Origin: Plakobranchus ocellatus
Taxonomy: Eukaryota; Mollusca; Gastropoda; Plakobranchidae
Reading direction: 5' to 3'
Length of the DNA stretch: 26,725 nt
Assembly (NCBI GenBank): GCA_019648995.1
Contig: BLXT01004603.1
Coordinates: forward strand, 147,356 to 174,080
Position 1 is the first letter of the stretch. Each line of letters begins with the position of its first letter. Under the pieces are notes generated by a model. The model saw only the letters and a list, made by a program, of their open reading frames with translations, was not told where the DNA came from and ran no database searches. Of this stretch, positions 11,986-21,839 are shown piece by piece. A program made the translations under genes and the position numbers.

Positions 11986-13764
11986 AAGAAGTCAGAGTAA
12001 GGCTTTTGTATAGCTTATCAAATGATTTATGACCTGTCTACACAAATTTGCTGACAATCAACTAATTTCATACATGGATGGGTGACTATTGGCAATTGAT
12101 CTGTGCTTTCTGCACTTATTTCTTCACAATTGGTGGAATATTTATATTTTTCTATGTTGTTGACATCTCTGTTCTTTTATCTTTTAAAAACAGGCTGGGC
12201 TGGGAATGGCCAAGCATAAAAATGATAATTTAAAAAAAAAAGGCAGAAGACAGGATTGTGATAAGTGGAAATTAGCCTTTAGGCAAATGATTCCTAACCC
12301 TGTAAAATGGATCCTCATACATTCAGACCATCTTAAAAAAAAAACCTAACTTTTTTTTTCAGACATACACCTTTTTTTTTTTTTATTTTATGCATTTGGC
12401 AATTGTGCAATCTCCATTTATTTTTCACTTACTTTTTGAATCATGTACAATTGAACATGGATTCCTCATATCTGTAGGCAAAAATGTGTTTGAAGTCCCC
12501 GTTTTTTAAATTCAAAAGTAAAAGGGAAGTCAGAAAATCTTGGATCACTTTCCCCTGATCACTGTATATTTATGGTTTGGCCATTTTCTTTGCATAAATT
12601 TCTTTGCCATGGATTTTTTTTCATTGTGTTGTTTTAGATATATCTTTTTTTTCATATTCATGGCTAGGGAAATAATGTTTCAAGGGTGTCGGGCGAGTTC
12701 TTTCATTTTTTAAGCTCTTGTCAAGGTAATCTTAGGTAATATTCCCTTGCCTATTTGAAAAAGACTAGAATTTTCATTTCTGTTCATGGTAGTTACTTAG
12801 TATCTTTGATTGTAGAATCCATTTCTCTTAAGAGTGTCAGTAAACTCCACTATATCTCCTTTACTCTGAAGGAATTCACTTCATAGCTAATCTTGCTTTT
12901 CACAGAAGTTTCATAGAGCTGGAAGCTTGAGTTCTGATAGGCCATTGAGAGCCTAGATCTTGGTTTCAAAACTGGGTTTGAGATATAGGGGTAAGATGCC
13001 AAACTTCAGGTTACTAAATAATAATGTGCTACAAGTTAGCCACTGCTAGACTAGCCTTCACAGTTCAACCAATAGAATGAAATCCAACACTTTTCTGTTT
13101 AAGTACTAGACAGGCCCTCTCAGTCAAATGAATAGTTTTAGCCCACATTTTTGCCTCATCCATATCCGAGCACCAAATTACACTCTCTTTTAGTGTAACA
13201 GGACTTACTGGCTTAGTAGATAAAATAGGTTAACCACCTCCTAAAATGTGTATGAGATAAAACTAAAGAGCAAGCCATGTGAATCTGACTCACAAAGTGA
13301 TCCTATAGCTTTAGATTTTGAGTATTGGTATTGGTAAATTAGGTCGCTGAACCTTTTGGTTGGAAGAAATCCATGAAATCCACAAATCTTAGTTTTTGAA
13401 ATATTTTTACGGTTCCAAACCTTTGATGGGAAAGACAGTGATACTTAGTATATATGGTGACAAGCAAAGCTGATGAAACCATACTTGCCACATTGTTTAT
13501 AACAAACAGGTCTACCGCTTAGCTAAAATTAAACAAAAAAAAAAGGCGAATCAGACTTTGTGGGCATAGTGTTCCAGGATTCCACGCTTTGTATATATAG
13601 GGAAAAATTTGAGGGGAAAAATAATCAAGAGAAATATATTTTCTTTTTGGAATCCATGTTTAAACTTTTTGAGGAATCAATGTTTATTGATGTTAAACAT
13701 ACACATGCTTGAATTTATTTGCTTTGTATGCTTTCATATTTCTCCGTTCCTTGCCACTGCTTAA

Positions 13765-14438
13765 CTGTTTCACTACCCTAAGCCGGTTTTTCCGGCTCAA
13801 AATATTACTACATTTGGACCCAAAGCCGGTAAAACCGGCTCAGTATAAATGGGTTAGTATTTGAATGCAGTACTAAATGTACGTTAACTTACTTTTGCGC
13901 ATGCGCGAGATTTACACTTTTCTTCCTTTTTCACATAGTTTGAATGTAGAAANNNNNNNNNNNNNNNNNNNNNNNNNNNNNNNNNNNNNNNNNNNNNNNN
14001 NNNNNNNNNNNNNNNNNNNNNNNNNNNNNNNNNNNNNNNNNNNNNNNNNNNNNNNNNNNNNNNNNNNNNNNNNNNNNNNNNNNNNGGTATTTAAATACCT
14101 ATGTAATCACAATTTATAAAAATCTACCTTTCAAGGCCAATAGATTATCAATAGATTTACCACTGTGTTATACATCGTCATATTTTGTTGAAATTTTTTT
14201 TACAAATTTTTTTAATCCAGTTTGCCGCTTTTTCAAAATGTAATAATGAACAAATTTTCTTTTTTGGTGCTTATTTATAGAAACTAGATCCAATTCCCTT
14301 CAATTTGATATATAATTTGTAGGGTTTTATCCTGTAGAAAATTCCTATATTAGCTTTTTACAAAATGATAGCCAATTTTAGAAAAATCCCATTCTACCCC
14401 TGTGTCCAGTGGTAAAATATGTGTGGGTAGTGAATCAG
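13765..14438. mobile_element. piggyBac-type non-autonomous DNA transposon (MITE)
   Basis: The element is flanked by TTAA on both sides (13761-13764 and 14439-14442), the target duplication that piggyBac elements make. The terminal inverted repeats are CTGTTTCACTACCC (13765-13778) and GGGTAGTGAATCAG (14425-14438), 13 of 14 matching. Just inside the left end lie two perfect small palindromes: AGCCGG/CCGGCT around TTTTT (13781-13797) and around TAAAA (13824-13840). The element is 674 bp including a 133-base run of N. No transposase frame is visible in the readable part, so I call it non-autonomous. The gap could hide up to about 44 codons, far less than a transposase. Confidence 0.85.
13953..14085. 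other. Assembly gap (133 N)
   Basis: A run of N inside the piggyBac-type element. The true length is unknown. A frame reported across it is an artefact. Confidence 0.99.
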
Positions 14439-14810
14439 TTAATAATTCATTTGATTTTTCTTTAGCATGACACTTTCTTAATCTATTCAACAATTTAAAA
14501 ACCTCCATTCCTTGTACTTATCTTAGATTGCCTTGGAATTTATTTTTTCTTTTATTAAATTCAGAATTTCTTGATTCATTCCTTCATTCATCATTATATT
14601 TAATTAAGTTTGTTGAGATCTTTGTTTTTCTACCTCAATACTTGTTTATCCCACACCTACTGTATATCTATTATTTTCCCCAAAATTCAAATCTGTAAAA
14701 TTGGGAAATAAAATCCTCAACATGGATTTATACTGTTTTAGTCCAGAGGGTTTGTTTTTTAAGTTTGACACTTACATTAGCACACATCTGAATAATCATC
14801 CTGCACATAC

Positions 14811-14932
14811 CCAGGGAAATTCCCACTTGTCCGGCATTAGAAGAATATCGTGGCAGTTCAGATGATTCCAGCCAAGACGCTTCTGGCCAAATTTGGTTTT
14901 GAAATATTCCTTACCATGCATCTGTTTTAGCT
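14811..14932 (-). CDS. GH63-like glucosidase gene, internal exon 5
   Basis: This exon is 122 nt: 2 nt plus 40 codons, ending in phase 0 at TGG|GTATGT, a near-consensus donor. The acceptor chosen is GATTCTGTAG at 14933-14934. It gives phase 1, as needed by the preceding exon, and makes a Glu codon across the junction. The frame stays open further upstream, so a longer exon is possible. The product ends GWNHLNCHDILLMPDKWEFP plus W, the counterpart of '[22 protein letters not shown]' in bacterial GH63 glucosidases. The motif MPDKWE-PW is a hallmark of this clade. The stretch before it (LKQMHGKEYFKTKF) takes the place of the Pro-rich linker seen in bacteria. The next intron is 7,613 bp and contains an assembly gap. 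Confidence 0.85.
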
Positions 14933-14995
14933 CTACAGAATCAAACATTAAATCATTAATTACAGAATTTAGTATGGCTACAGAGGAATAGCTAC

Positions 14996-15016
14996 ATATG
15001 TATATGTATATAAAAT

Positions 15017-15042
<26 letters not shown>
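14996..15042. repeat. (TA)n microsatellite
   Basis: An imperfect TA tract followed by a run of T. It lies shortly upstream, in gene direction, of exon 5. Confidence 0.9.
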
Positions 15043-15055
<13 letters not shown>

Positions 15056-15301
15056 CATTATTATTATTTCCCTATGACTAACATGTCCTTACACATCAGA
15101 GGCGCCTTTCTTCAATGTCGGTTTTCAGGGTACAAAACCAAGAGTTTGAGGCTATAACTTAAGATTTTAAATTGCACAAGCCAGTGTGAATCAACATAAA
15201 AAATCCAAGAGGGAAGAGAAGAAGAATATGATGAGAAGGATGCAGATGATGAAAAAGAAGAGTAAGAGAGGATAAAATAAGAAGAAAAGAGACTTAAAAC
15301 A

Positions 15302-15359
15302 ATATATATATATATATTTCCTCTCTCTCTCTACACATATATAAGAGAGAGAGAGAGCA

Positions 15360-15426
<67 letters not shown>
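15302..15426. repeat. (TA)n-(CT)n-(TA)n-(GA)n compound microsatellite with inverted arms
   Basis: A TA tract (15302-15317) is followed by (CT)6 at about 15320-15332, then ACACATATATA and (GA)n from 15343 to 15426. The CT arm can pair with the GA arm across the short TA spacer. The minus-strand frame rich in Leu-Ser is its translation. Confidence 0.9.
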
Positions 15427-15431
<5 letters not shown>

Positions 15432-15987
15432 AGGTACAAAGCTGATAAGAAGAAAAAAAGAAAAAAAGTACTGCAGTCCAAATTATAAAGGTAAAAAGCA
15501 CCTGTAACAGAGAATGACAAAAGAATTGGCTAAAAGGGTTAATAAAATGATATTAAGCTTTAGGAGAGCTTGTAACCTCAAGTGCAATGAAAATGATTTT
15601 TGTTTTCTTTGAGCTTTATTTAGGGAAGGGTGGATGATTTTTTAATTTCTGGGGTGCTGGGCATCTCTGACTTGTGAAATTTGTAGAACAAATATGAGAA
15701 AAACCCAAGATCCACTTCAGGCTCAAGATGATCAAGAAAATCACATGTAATTTTTTTCTAAACACAGCTTTTTGAAAGAAAAAAAAGAAATCAAGGAGGA
15801 AAAAAAGGTCACTTTTACAGGCGCAATAAAGTTTCAATTTTTGTGAACTGTTTAAATAAAAAAAATGCCTTTTCTCCGACAATCTCTGCAAATGCAGAGA
15901 CAGAGACCAAGAAACCTATGCAATGGTTAGCCTGCATAAAATGACTCTTTTCTCTTCCACATATTTATATAGAAAATATCATTATAA

Positions 15988-16030
15988 ATGGGCAAGATCA
16001 CCTCTCAGGAAGCGCCACAAATAATATGAC
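15988..16030 (+). repeat. Dispersed repeat 'GGGCAAGATC...CTCAGGAAGC', copy 1
   Basis: ATGGGCAAGATCACCTCTCA followed by GGAAGCGC and an A-rich stretch. A near copy lies at 22689-22730 in the same orientation, 6.7 kb away. It is a fragment of an unnamed interspersed repeat in the intron between exons 4 and 5. Confidence 0.6.
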
Positions 16031-16273
16031 ATCCAGGATCCAAAGGATGCAATGGCAACTAATATAGTAAACAGTTGCAGCTAGACTAACACTTTATGGT
16101 AGACACAAAGTTAAATTGCAGTAAATAAAGTTTATTCACTATTATTTCATTTTGCAAATACTATTATGTGCTAATTTCTAGCTGGCAACTGTTCACTTTA
16201 TCTTCACTGTATAGAAAATGTCTCAATTTTGCAAAGAGGTAATGGAAAAAAAAAAGGTAAAGCAAACTCTTGC

Positions 16274-16385
16274 CTTTATTCTTCTGCTCCATGTTGTAGA
16301 GGTAGAGTTGCTTGGACCACAGAATACCTGCAATTGCTTGCCTACATAAAACGACTTCCTCTGGTGAAGCTTTGGAAGGAATCAA
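16274..16385 (-). CDS. GH63-like glucosidase gene, internal exon 4, probable GC donor
   Basis: This exon is 112 nt, 37 codons plus 1 nt, starting in phase 0 after CTCTTTTACCATTTACAG. The product LIPSKASPEEVVLCRQAIAG followed by ILWSKQLYLYN fits the start of the GH63 catalytic barrel. Bacterial proteins read 'LSPEExxVxRQAFAGMLWSKQFYHY' there, and the run RQA-AG-LWSKQ is the most recognisable motif of this clade. No good GT donor follows. The best site is AAAG|GCAAGA at 16272-16273, a GC donor with otherwise consensus flanks. A weaker GTTTGC six bases on would give the same phase 1. The bacterial 'WLEGDP' that should come next is absent, and KNK plus the next exon stands in its place. The exon is certain. 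Its 3' edge is less so. Confidence 0.83.
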
Positions 16386-16839
16386 CTGTAAATGGTAAAA
16401 GAGTTCAGACGCAATTAAGTGAAATCAAGCTGTGGTCAAATATTCTCCATCAAGACTGCTGCTTTTTTTGAGAAACCAATACTGACCAGTGCATGTTGCT
16501 TCGAAACTGTGTGATAGTAAATCAATTAAAGCCAAGTTACAATTCAAACTGATGTAAGTGCCAAGTAGAAGGAAAAAGATACTCTCGTGACAGCAAGGCA
16601 GCAGAGTCTTCAGAGAAGAAACCTCCCTTAGGCACATTTTCGCCTTGAACTATGTCATCTAAGGGGAGGGTCATATCAAGGTCATGACTCCTACCACTAG
16701 GTGTCTCTCTGCTAATTTTTTTTCCTGAGCCCAAGCTTTTGAATTTTGTACTCACAACCTTTTTTAGTGACTCTTCCAAATGCTCTAACAATTTGCCAAG
16801 AATGCTCCCAATAGTTGGAGGAAACCAATTACTTATGAA

Positions 16840-17960
16840 ATAAATGCTCATTCCTTCTACCCCAAATTCATCTGGAGCTATTTTCGGCAATCTTAGCTAG
16901 TGCTTTAAGAGCTTTGGTTCTTCTCTGGCCAATGATGCTCAAAAGTTGTAGGTTGATATTCCAACAAAACTCTTACTGCCAACCTCTATAGGCAATATCT
17001 GGGTTTTGTATCCAGCTTTTTCAACTCCTCTCTCAAGTCCTTGTATTTTTCTCTTTTATATGTATTTGCTTCTTCCATTCAGTTCTCATATGGTACCGTG
17101 AGTTCCGGCAAGATGATTTGCCCAGTAGCACCTGTATGGAATATGATGTTATACCCATACAGTAAGCTCTTCCACTGGGTATCCATGCTGACAGCACTTC
17201 CACACCAGGATTTGGTTCCACTTTCTGATGTGCATTGTAGTGCTCCTGCCCTGGCTTAGAACAACTTTGCAGGTACTGAAAATGTGTTCTGTAGCCTTGG
17301 CACAGAGGGCATGTGGGATCATTTTTCATTTCTTAGAATGCAGCTGATTCTGAGTGGAGCCATATGCCAAATCTCATTTCATGTAAGAAATATCTGTAAT
17401 GCCCTTTCCCTGCTTGTCCAATTTCCCCACTGGGATTGCTGTATTGCTTTTCATACTTGCTTAGAGTCATCTTTGAGTCTGATCTTATTATGCTCCAGTT
17501 CATAAGTGTATTTAATGGAGCTAGTATTAAGCAGGTATTGTTTTCCTAGTAATCACTGGAAAGATTGAAGGCAAACGCAGTAGAGATAGACAGAGAATAA
17601 GCTTTATTGAAAATCTTCAGTCATGGACAATAGGCAGGGGTAGCAATAACAACTTTATAAGATTAACTCAGAATAGGTTTGAATGGAGGAACATTAACGC
17701 CAATGTCTGTTCTAGACAAGGTACCTGATAATGATGAAGTTTTCCTGGGAGCACAGGATTGTAGTCTAATCCAGGACAGCCTTCAGGGATGGCATGTAAC
17801 ATTTACTGACAAGATCTGCTGGACTCACACCTTCCTCTGCTGCTCTGATGAGAACTTCCAAAGCCAAGACAAACAAGATTGGAGATATGCACAACCCATA
17901 GCAATGCCAACCTCCAGATTTACCCATGCCATTTATTCCTCATGTGGATCTGCTAGTTTT
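16840..17960 (-). mobile_element. LINE relic with C-terminal restriction-like endonuclease (R2/NeSL-type layout)
   Basis: A minus-strand LINE relic interrupted by the plus-strand insertion at 17548-17738. In element order and across several frames one reads EVGIAMGC (RT, about 17890-17915), then CYMPSLKAVLD-TTIL around the RT catalytic Asp pair (about 17770-17812). After the insertion come LNTLMNWS, then AIQQSQWGNWTSRERALQ and NEIWHMAPLRISCILRN. These lead to a zinc-knuckle region: DPTCPLC, then TEHIFSTCKVVLSQGR (17240-17315). Last come ELTVPYEN and MEEANTYKREKYKDL (17030-17115) and GYKTQILPIEVGSKSFVG, a PD-(D/E)XK-like nuclease core. Two internal deletions are evident: after LMNWS, and before DPTCPLC, where 'YDLLPSxxNL' is missing. 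Many stops and frame changes show an old copy. The outer edges are approximate. Confidence 0.78.
17548..17738 (+). mobile_element. RTE-like LINE, short 3' end inserted into another LINE
   Basis: This is the last 191 bp of an element of the same family as the copy at 2578-4040, on the opposite strand. An unbroken frame of 59 codons (17549-17725, stop at 17726) encodes VITGKIEGKRSRDRQRISFI, NLQSWTIGRGSNNNF and a terminal EWRNINANVCSRQGT. The other copy has the same block with small differences. After the stop comes a short (TGA)n-like tail, TGATAATGATGAA. The direct repeat GTTTTCCT at 17540-17547 and 17739-17746 flanks it and is read as the target-site duplication. Lack of stops suggests a fairly recent, severely 5'-truncated insertion. 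Confidence 0.85.
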
Positions 17961-19166
17961 GGTGGCTTTTTTTCCTTTTGTTAGCCTTCATGTAGAACAC
18001 TCAAAATCTGTTTTTGTCTGAAGATGAGCACGCCATGCTACCTAGAACTATTTGTAACGCCCTGGATCTCTAGATTGTGCGACCTTCCTATGTGTTTTAC
18101 TGCAGCAAGCAGATTTTTTTCAGAATGCCATGATTTTAACTCATTGTCTTGATCATGTGGTGTGCTGATGTAGCAGTGATGATATGCTGTTGTATCAATG
18201 CATGGTAAGTTGATCAAGTGCGTAATGGAAATTTTGTATGTCAAGTTGTTGGACATGGGTTGTAAATTACTTTTAGACAAAGAACTATCAATGACTCCAT
18301 ATCAACATGTGGTGCTTTGATGTAATTGTAATAAGCCTAAAAATAATTGTGGCAAAACATATAAAAAAAAAAAATAAAGAGGCAATGAGTTAAGATGAAT
18401 TGAAAGTTCAGCTAGCCTGTGTGTGTGTATGCCTCTTTTGTCAGGCTGATCTGATAAGTCAGGAAACTAAGCTTTAGGTCTGGGACGTCATATGAGATCA
18501 TGTGCAGTTCCTAGTTATGCTACCTTATTCAAATTAAAATAAAATGTTGGCATCTATAAATACAAGGCATTTGAAACGATCATGTCAACCCAACCTTCTG
18601 TTGTTTATGAAAAATCTTTGAGAATTGACCTCTCAAGTCAAAGAAATTAATTTCTTTGTTTCTCAAAAGATTTCTTTGGTTACTGAATACTTCAAACTTT
18701 TATCTAGTGCATTCTATGTGAAAATCATGCTGCTTCAATTTTGATATCATCACCAGAAAAAAAAATTGACCACTAAAATTTTGTAGATCCATTCATTAAT
18801 GTATAATGAGATGGTGTTCAAAAGGTACAATTTATAGGCATAGGACAAAGATAACAGTGGATTTCAAATTATTGACTGGTGCTGAAGTTGGTTCTAATAT
18901 CATTACAAAAGTTAAGGCTTTTAATTTAGTTTTGCAAAATTATTTCATTTATTTTGACGTCATTCCAAACGTGAGCTTTAATTATCTAACTCAATATTTC
19001 AGATTCAAGGGTTCTATTAGCCTCGGTAAGCTGAAGGCAGTGGGAGGATAGCACACTTGAATGCTAGTGTAATATTTGTAACATATAACACTAAAGAAAA
19101 TGTGGGATTTCTTTTAAAAGCTTGTAAACAATTTTGAAATAATTTTTTTCGTGAAAAAATCAATAC
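17961..19166. other. Intron between exons 3 and 4, part outside the LINEs
   Basis: No splice-bounded frame or repeat recognised. The minus-strand frame at 18038-18280 has no motif and no splice sites fitting the gene. The upstream edge of the endonuclease LINE relic may extend a little into it. Confidence 0.5.
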
Positions 19167-19363
19167 CTCATGGTAAAAGGCATCTGCTTTTTGTCTCTGT
19201 CTCTCCACCACTTGGTCAAGCTTGCGGATACTACTCTCTCCTACAGAGTCTGCAGGGAACATCTGCCAGTAGACTGATGTCTTCCCTTTTCCCTGGAGCC
19301 GTACACTCATCCAAGCACAGCATTTTGTGCCTGCATTGTCTTTCTTCACAACTGCTTTATTAT
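19167..19363 (-). CDS. GH63-like glucosidase gene, internal exon 3
   Basis: This exon is 197 nt: 2 nt plus 65 codons, starting in phase 1 and ending in phase 0. The acceptor is TTCTGCTCCATAG and the donor is GAG|GTATTG. The split codon with the preceding exon reads AAT (Asn), so the product runs from DAFHRYIID into NNKAVVKKDNAGTKCCAW. This matches the bacterial GH63 block 'EAVNPxxxGTKAAAHYRL'. It is followed by a basic stretch, RLQGKGKTSVYWQMF, in the place of 'VxxGESVTLRLRL'. The exon closes with VVERQRQKADAFYHE, the counterpart of 'VFAxRxxEADAFYA', a helix leading into the catalytic barrel. The Cys pair in GTKCC replaces small residues usual in bacteria. The following intron (2,781 bp) contains nested LINE fragments. 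The plus-strand frame over this exon is antisense. Confidence 0.88.
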
Positions 19364-20000
19364 CTATGGAGCAGAATCAAACAAGAGATTTACCTATTTC
19401 GTTAGAATTTATATGTTTCTCATGGCGTAGTTATAGCGATTTTTTAGACGACAGGCCAGTGATGGCCTGGCCGGCTTGACCTAGGTCAAACTGCAGTCAC
19501 TTACCAGGTCAGTGGCGTTTGTTTCTTCTGCCTGCAGAACTTATAATTGGTGAAATTATATTATCCTTTCACTGTATTGAGGAGTGGAAAAGTAAGGACA
19601 TCAGCGCTTTTAGTATGCGTAAAAGATGTGGAAAGATATTTGATTTACGAAAAAAGAATGGTAATCCTAACATTTATAGATCCGATAAAATGAGATCCAA
19701 AGTTTCAAAACTATTAAAAAAAATAATAATGCATGTGATATTTTGATTGGATTTTTAAAAAAATGTATAAACTGATTAGTACCAAACTCATGCAATGTAT
19801 AATAGGGACATATTACTGAACACTCACCAAGTTTCATTCCGTTACTACAAAGAGTCCTCTCGTAATATACATAGTAATACATCCAGTGTTGATGTTATAA
19901 TCCATTTTCTCCCAACACTCACATACTTTAGGTTATAGATGTAACAGTACGGCTTTGACATTTTAAATGATTTTTATTATTTAAATACTGAAAGAACGAT

Positions 20001-20660
20001 GTGTGCATTTGTATATGCTCAGTAAGACCAATAGCATCATCACTAGATACAGTTCTAAATAAACACAGAATAACACCACAAGCATACCACAGCAGATCAT
20101 TTGTAGGAAACCACTGCCACAAGTATCTTCACTCGTCTGTCTACAGGGACCTCACACAGATAATTGTCACACAGGCACAGGCATGTACACTCAACCCTTT
20201 AATAGTTGATGAAGCATTCACTTTACAGCTTGTTTTTAACAACTTCAATGACACATTTAGTAAAGTTCACAACTTTCTATCTCATACTAAACCTATCACA
20301 GCCAGCTCTCTCCTAGCTATACAAGCAATAGACACATTCATGGCTACGTATAGATGAATGTTCCCAAAAACAATTATTCCAAAACAACATCTATTAGAAA
20401 AACATCGCATAATACACATAAAGCAGCAGTTTTGGGTTAGGGCTACTAGGGGAACACATGGCACACACAAGACAGGTAGATTTAAGCAGCACATATATTG
20501 AAAAATTAAAATTATTAAAGAACTGCATTAGGACAGATACATTTAACGGAGAACACATGTATGAGATTTCAGACACTAGAAATACAAATACATGCACAGA
20601 CAACATTTACATGGATCAGTCATATTCACATGATGACACAACATTCTCCAGTCAGATTCA
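20001..20660 (+). mobile_element. Relic of a repeat-encoded protein with FVGNHCHK and PKQHLLEKH blocks
   Basis: Frame 20001-20357 reads ITPQAYHSRSFVGNHCHKYL, then a helical stretch, then AIDTFMATYR. The next frame gives FPKTIIPKQHLLEKH, and the next (20458-20709) STYIEKLKLLKN. I have met this order (QAYHGG-FVGNHVHK, ... I-x-FL-x-FYR-x-x-FP, PKMHLLEDH, later FN-x-LKRTY) in multi-copy proteins of corals, molluscs and other invertebrates that look transposon-derived. I cannot name the superfamily with confidence. At least two frame changes mean the copy is dead. It sits in the sense orientation opposite to the host gene, inside an intron. Confidence 0.5.
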
Positions 20661-21263
20661 CTCCACCATTCCGGTGATCCCTGTAGCAGAATTAACTCCT
20701 CTAAAATGACCAAGACCACACAATCTACCATAGACATTCAACATCACCTATGATAAAACACAGCACAACCTTTATTCATTCTCTTAGTCTCTCAGAGAAA
20801 CGCTACTGCCTAAAGAAGAAAAAAATACTTAGCACCCATTTAATAAGAATACGGATAAATTGATACTGCAGAGAGTCGTAGCTCCTAGGAAACAAACTTT
20901 ATTGGTAAGAACACCTACAAAACGCAAAAGAGCGAGATATTTACACACCCTCAATCATGTGTAGCAGGAACCTCAAAAACATTTGCAGACCCACAACTAG
21001 CAACTGAATTAAAGAAATATCCTAAACAGATAAACAAATTATTACACAAAAAGCAGGACTCAATCAAAAAACTAAAAATTTCATGACACCACACTTTTGC
21101 TATGAAGGAAGCATTAAGTATGAGTTGAAGATGGGGAAAGACTTGACAACTGAGTTTGGAATGGCATCTAACAACTCTAATCACTACCGGTACATACAAT
21201 ATCTTCATATTTTAAATTTAGATTTCGTTACTGCAGATCTAGGTTCAAAGTGCAGAACCTACA

Positions 21264-21296
<33 letters not shown>
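21264..21296. repeat. (TA)n microsatellite
   Basis: About sixteen perfect TA units, in the intron between exons 2 and 3. Confidence 0.95.
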
Positions 21297-21298
<2 letters not shown>

Positions 21299-21525
21299 CC
21301 CAGTATCAAGATAGAGTCCCAGAGTCAACTGAATGTATTTTAGATCCAATATTATAATGCCATGCTATCCTGAGAGAGGATACTTAGGCAATCTATTCCC
21401 TATCATCCCTAAGAAATTCATAGGCCCTATGGTGTGTACGTTTACTAAGCTTGTTGATAATTTGAATGTTTTCAATTGGAAATGTTCATGTTTCTTGACA
21501 AGTTCAAAATCTATAGAAGACTTAC

Positions 21526-21592
21526 TATCAATAATATATCTGTGAAAAGCATCTTTCTTGTATAGATCACTGGCAATTGAAGAACCCGCCGT
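21526..21592 (-). CDS. GH63-like glucosidase gene, internal exon 2 (67-nt microexon-like)
   Basis: This short exon is too small to stand out as an open frame. The acceptor is a T-rich tract ending in TTTCCAG, and the donor is GATA|GTAAGT, close to consensus. It starts in phase 0, matching the previous exon's end, and ends in phase 1, matching the next exon's start. The 22 codons contain YKKDAFHRYIID, which fits the block 'YVKDAFHxYVV' that follows the LLFT block in bacterial GH63 glucosidases. The intron before it is 3,683 bp and holds a LINE relic and a hammerhead-like repeat. The intron after it is 2,162 bp. Correct order, phase and motif together make chance unlikely. Confidence 0.85.
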
Positions 21593-21839
21593 CTGGAAAT
21601 ACAGTATACAAAAAATGTTACTTTTTTTTTGCTTAAGAGTTTATTAATTCTGCTTTCAATTAAATTTGTCAATCATAGCATAGCCCAATGAAAAGATCAA
21701 AATATTAAATAATATTATTATGAATCATATTCAGACAGCATTCATAAGCTGAAGCTATGCATTACTTAACATTTCTATTGTCAACTCAAAGGAAGATGCA
21801 TCATTATTACTGTTCCAACTACATTGCATTCCATTCCAT

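Larger units (their letters stand above)
7198..13760. other. Intron between exons 5 and 6, first part
   Basis: Apart from the 11440-11985 frame and the poly-G run, I see only AT-rich sequence and short homopolymers. Frames at 8082 and 9972 are short and featureless. Confidence 0.6.

Noticed and set aside
13877-14119. Frame spanning the N run
   Set aside because: Half of it is undetermined bases inside the piggyBac-type element.
15191-15520. Leu/Ser-rich minus-strand frame
   Set aside because: Translation of the (GA)n and (TA)n microsatellites.
16229-16471. Plus-strand frame of 80 codons
   Set aside because: Antisense to exon 4 and its intron.
16537-16840. Coding-like minus-strand stretch with SHDLDMTLPLDDIVQGENVP
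   Set aside because: Open and of non-repetitive composition, but I cannot link it to the adjoining LINE protein or to the GH63-like gene, and no splice sites bound it. It may be LINE 3' sequence.
17679-17984. 101-codon plus-strand frame
   Set aside because: It runs from the inserted RTE-like 3' end into the antisense of the older LINE, so it is a chance fusion of two elements.
19151-19405. Plus-strand frame of 84 codons
   Set aside because: Antisense to exon 3. The minus-strand reading carries the GTK and ADAFY motifs.
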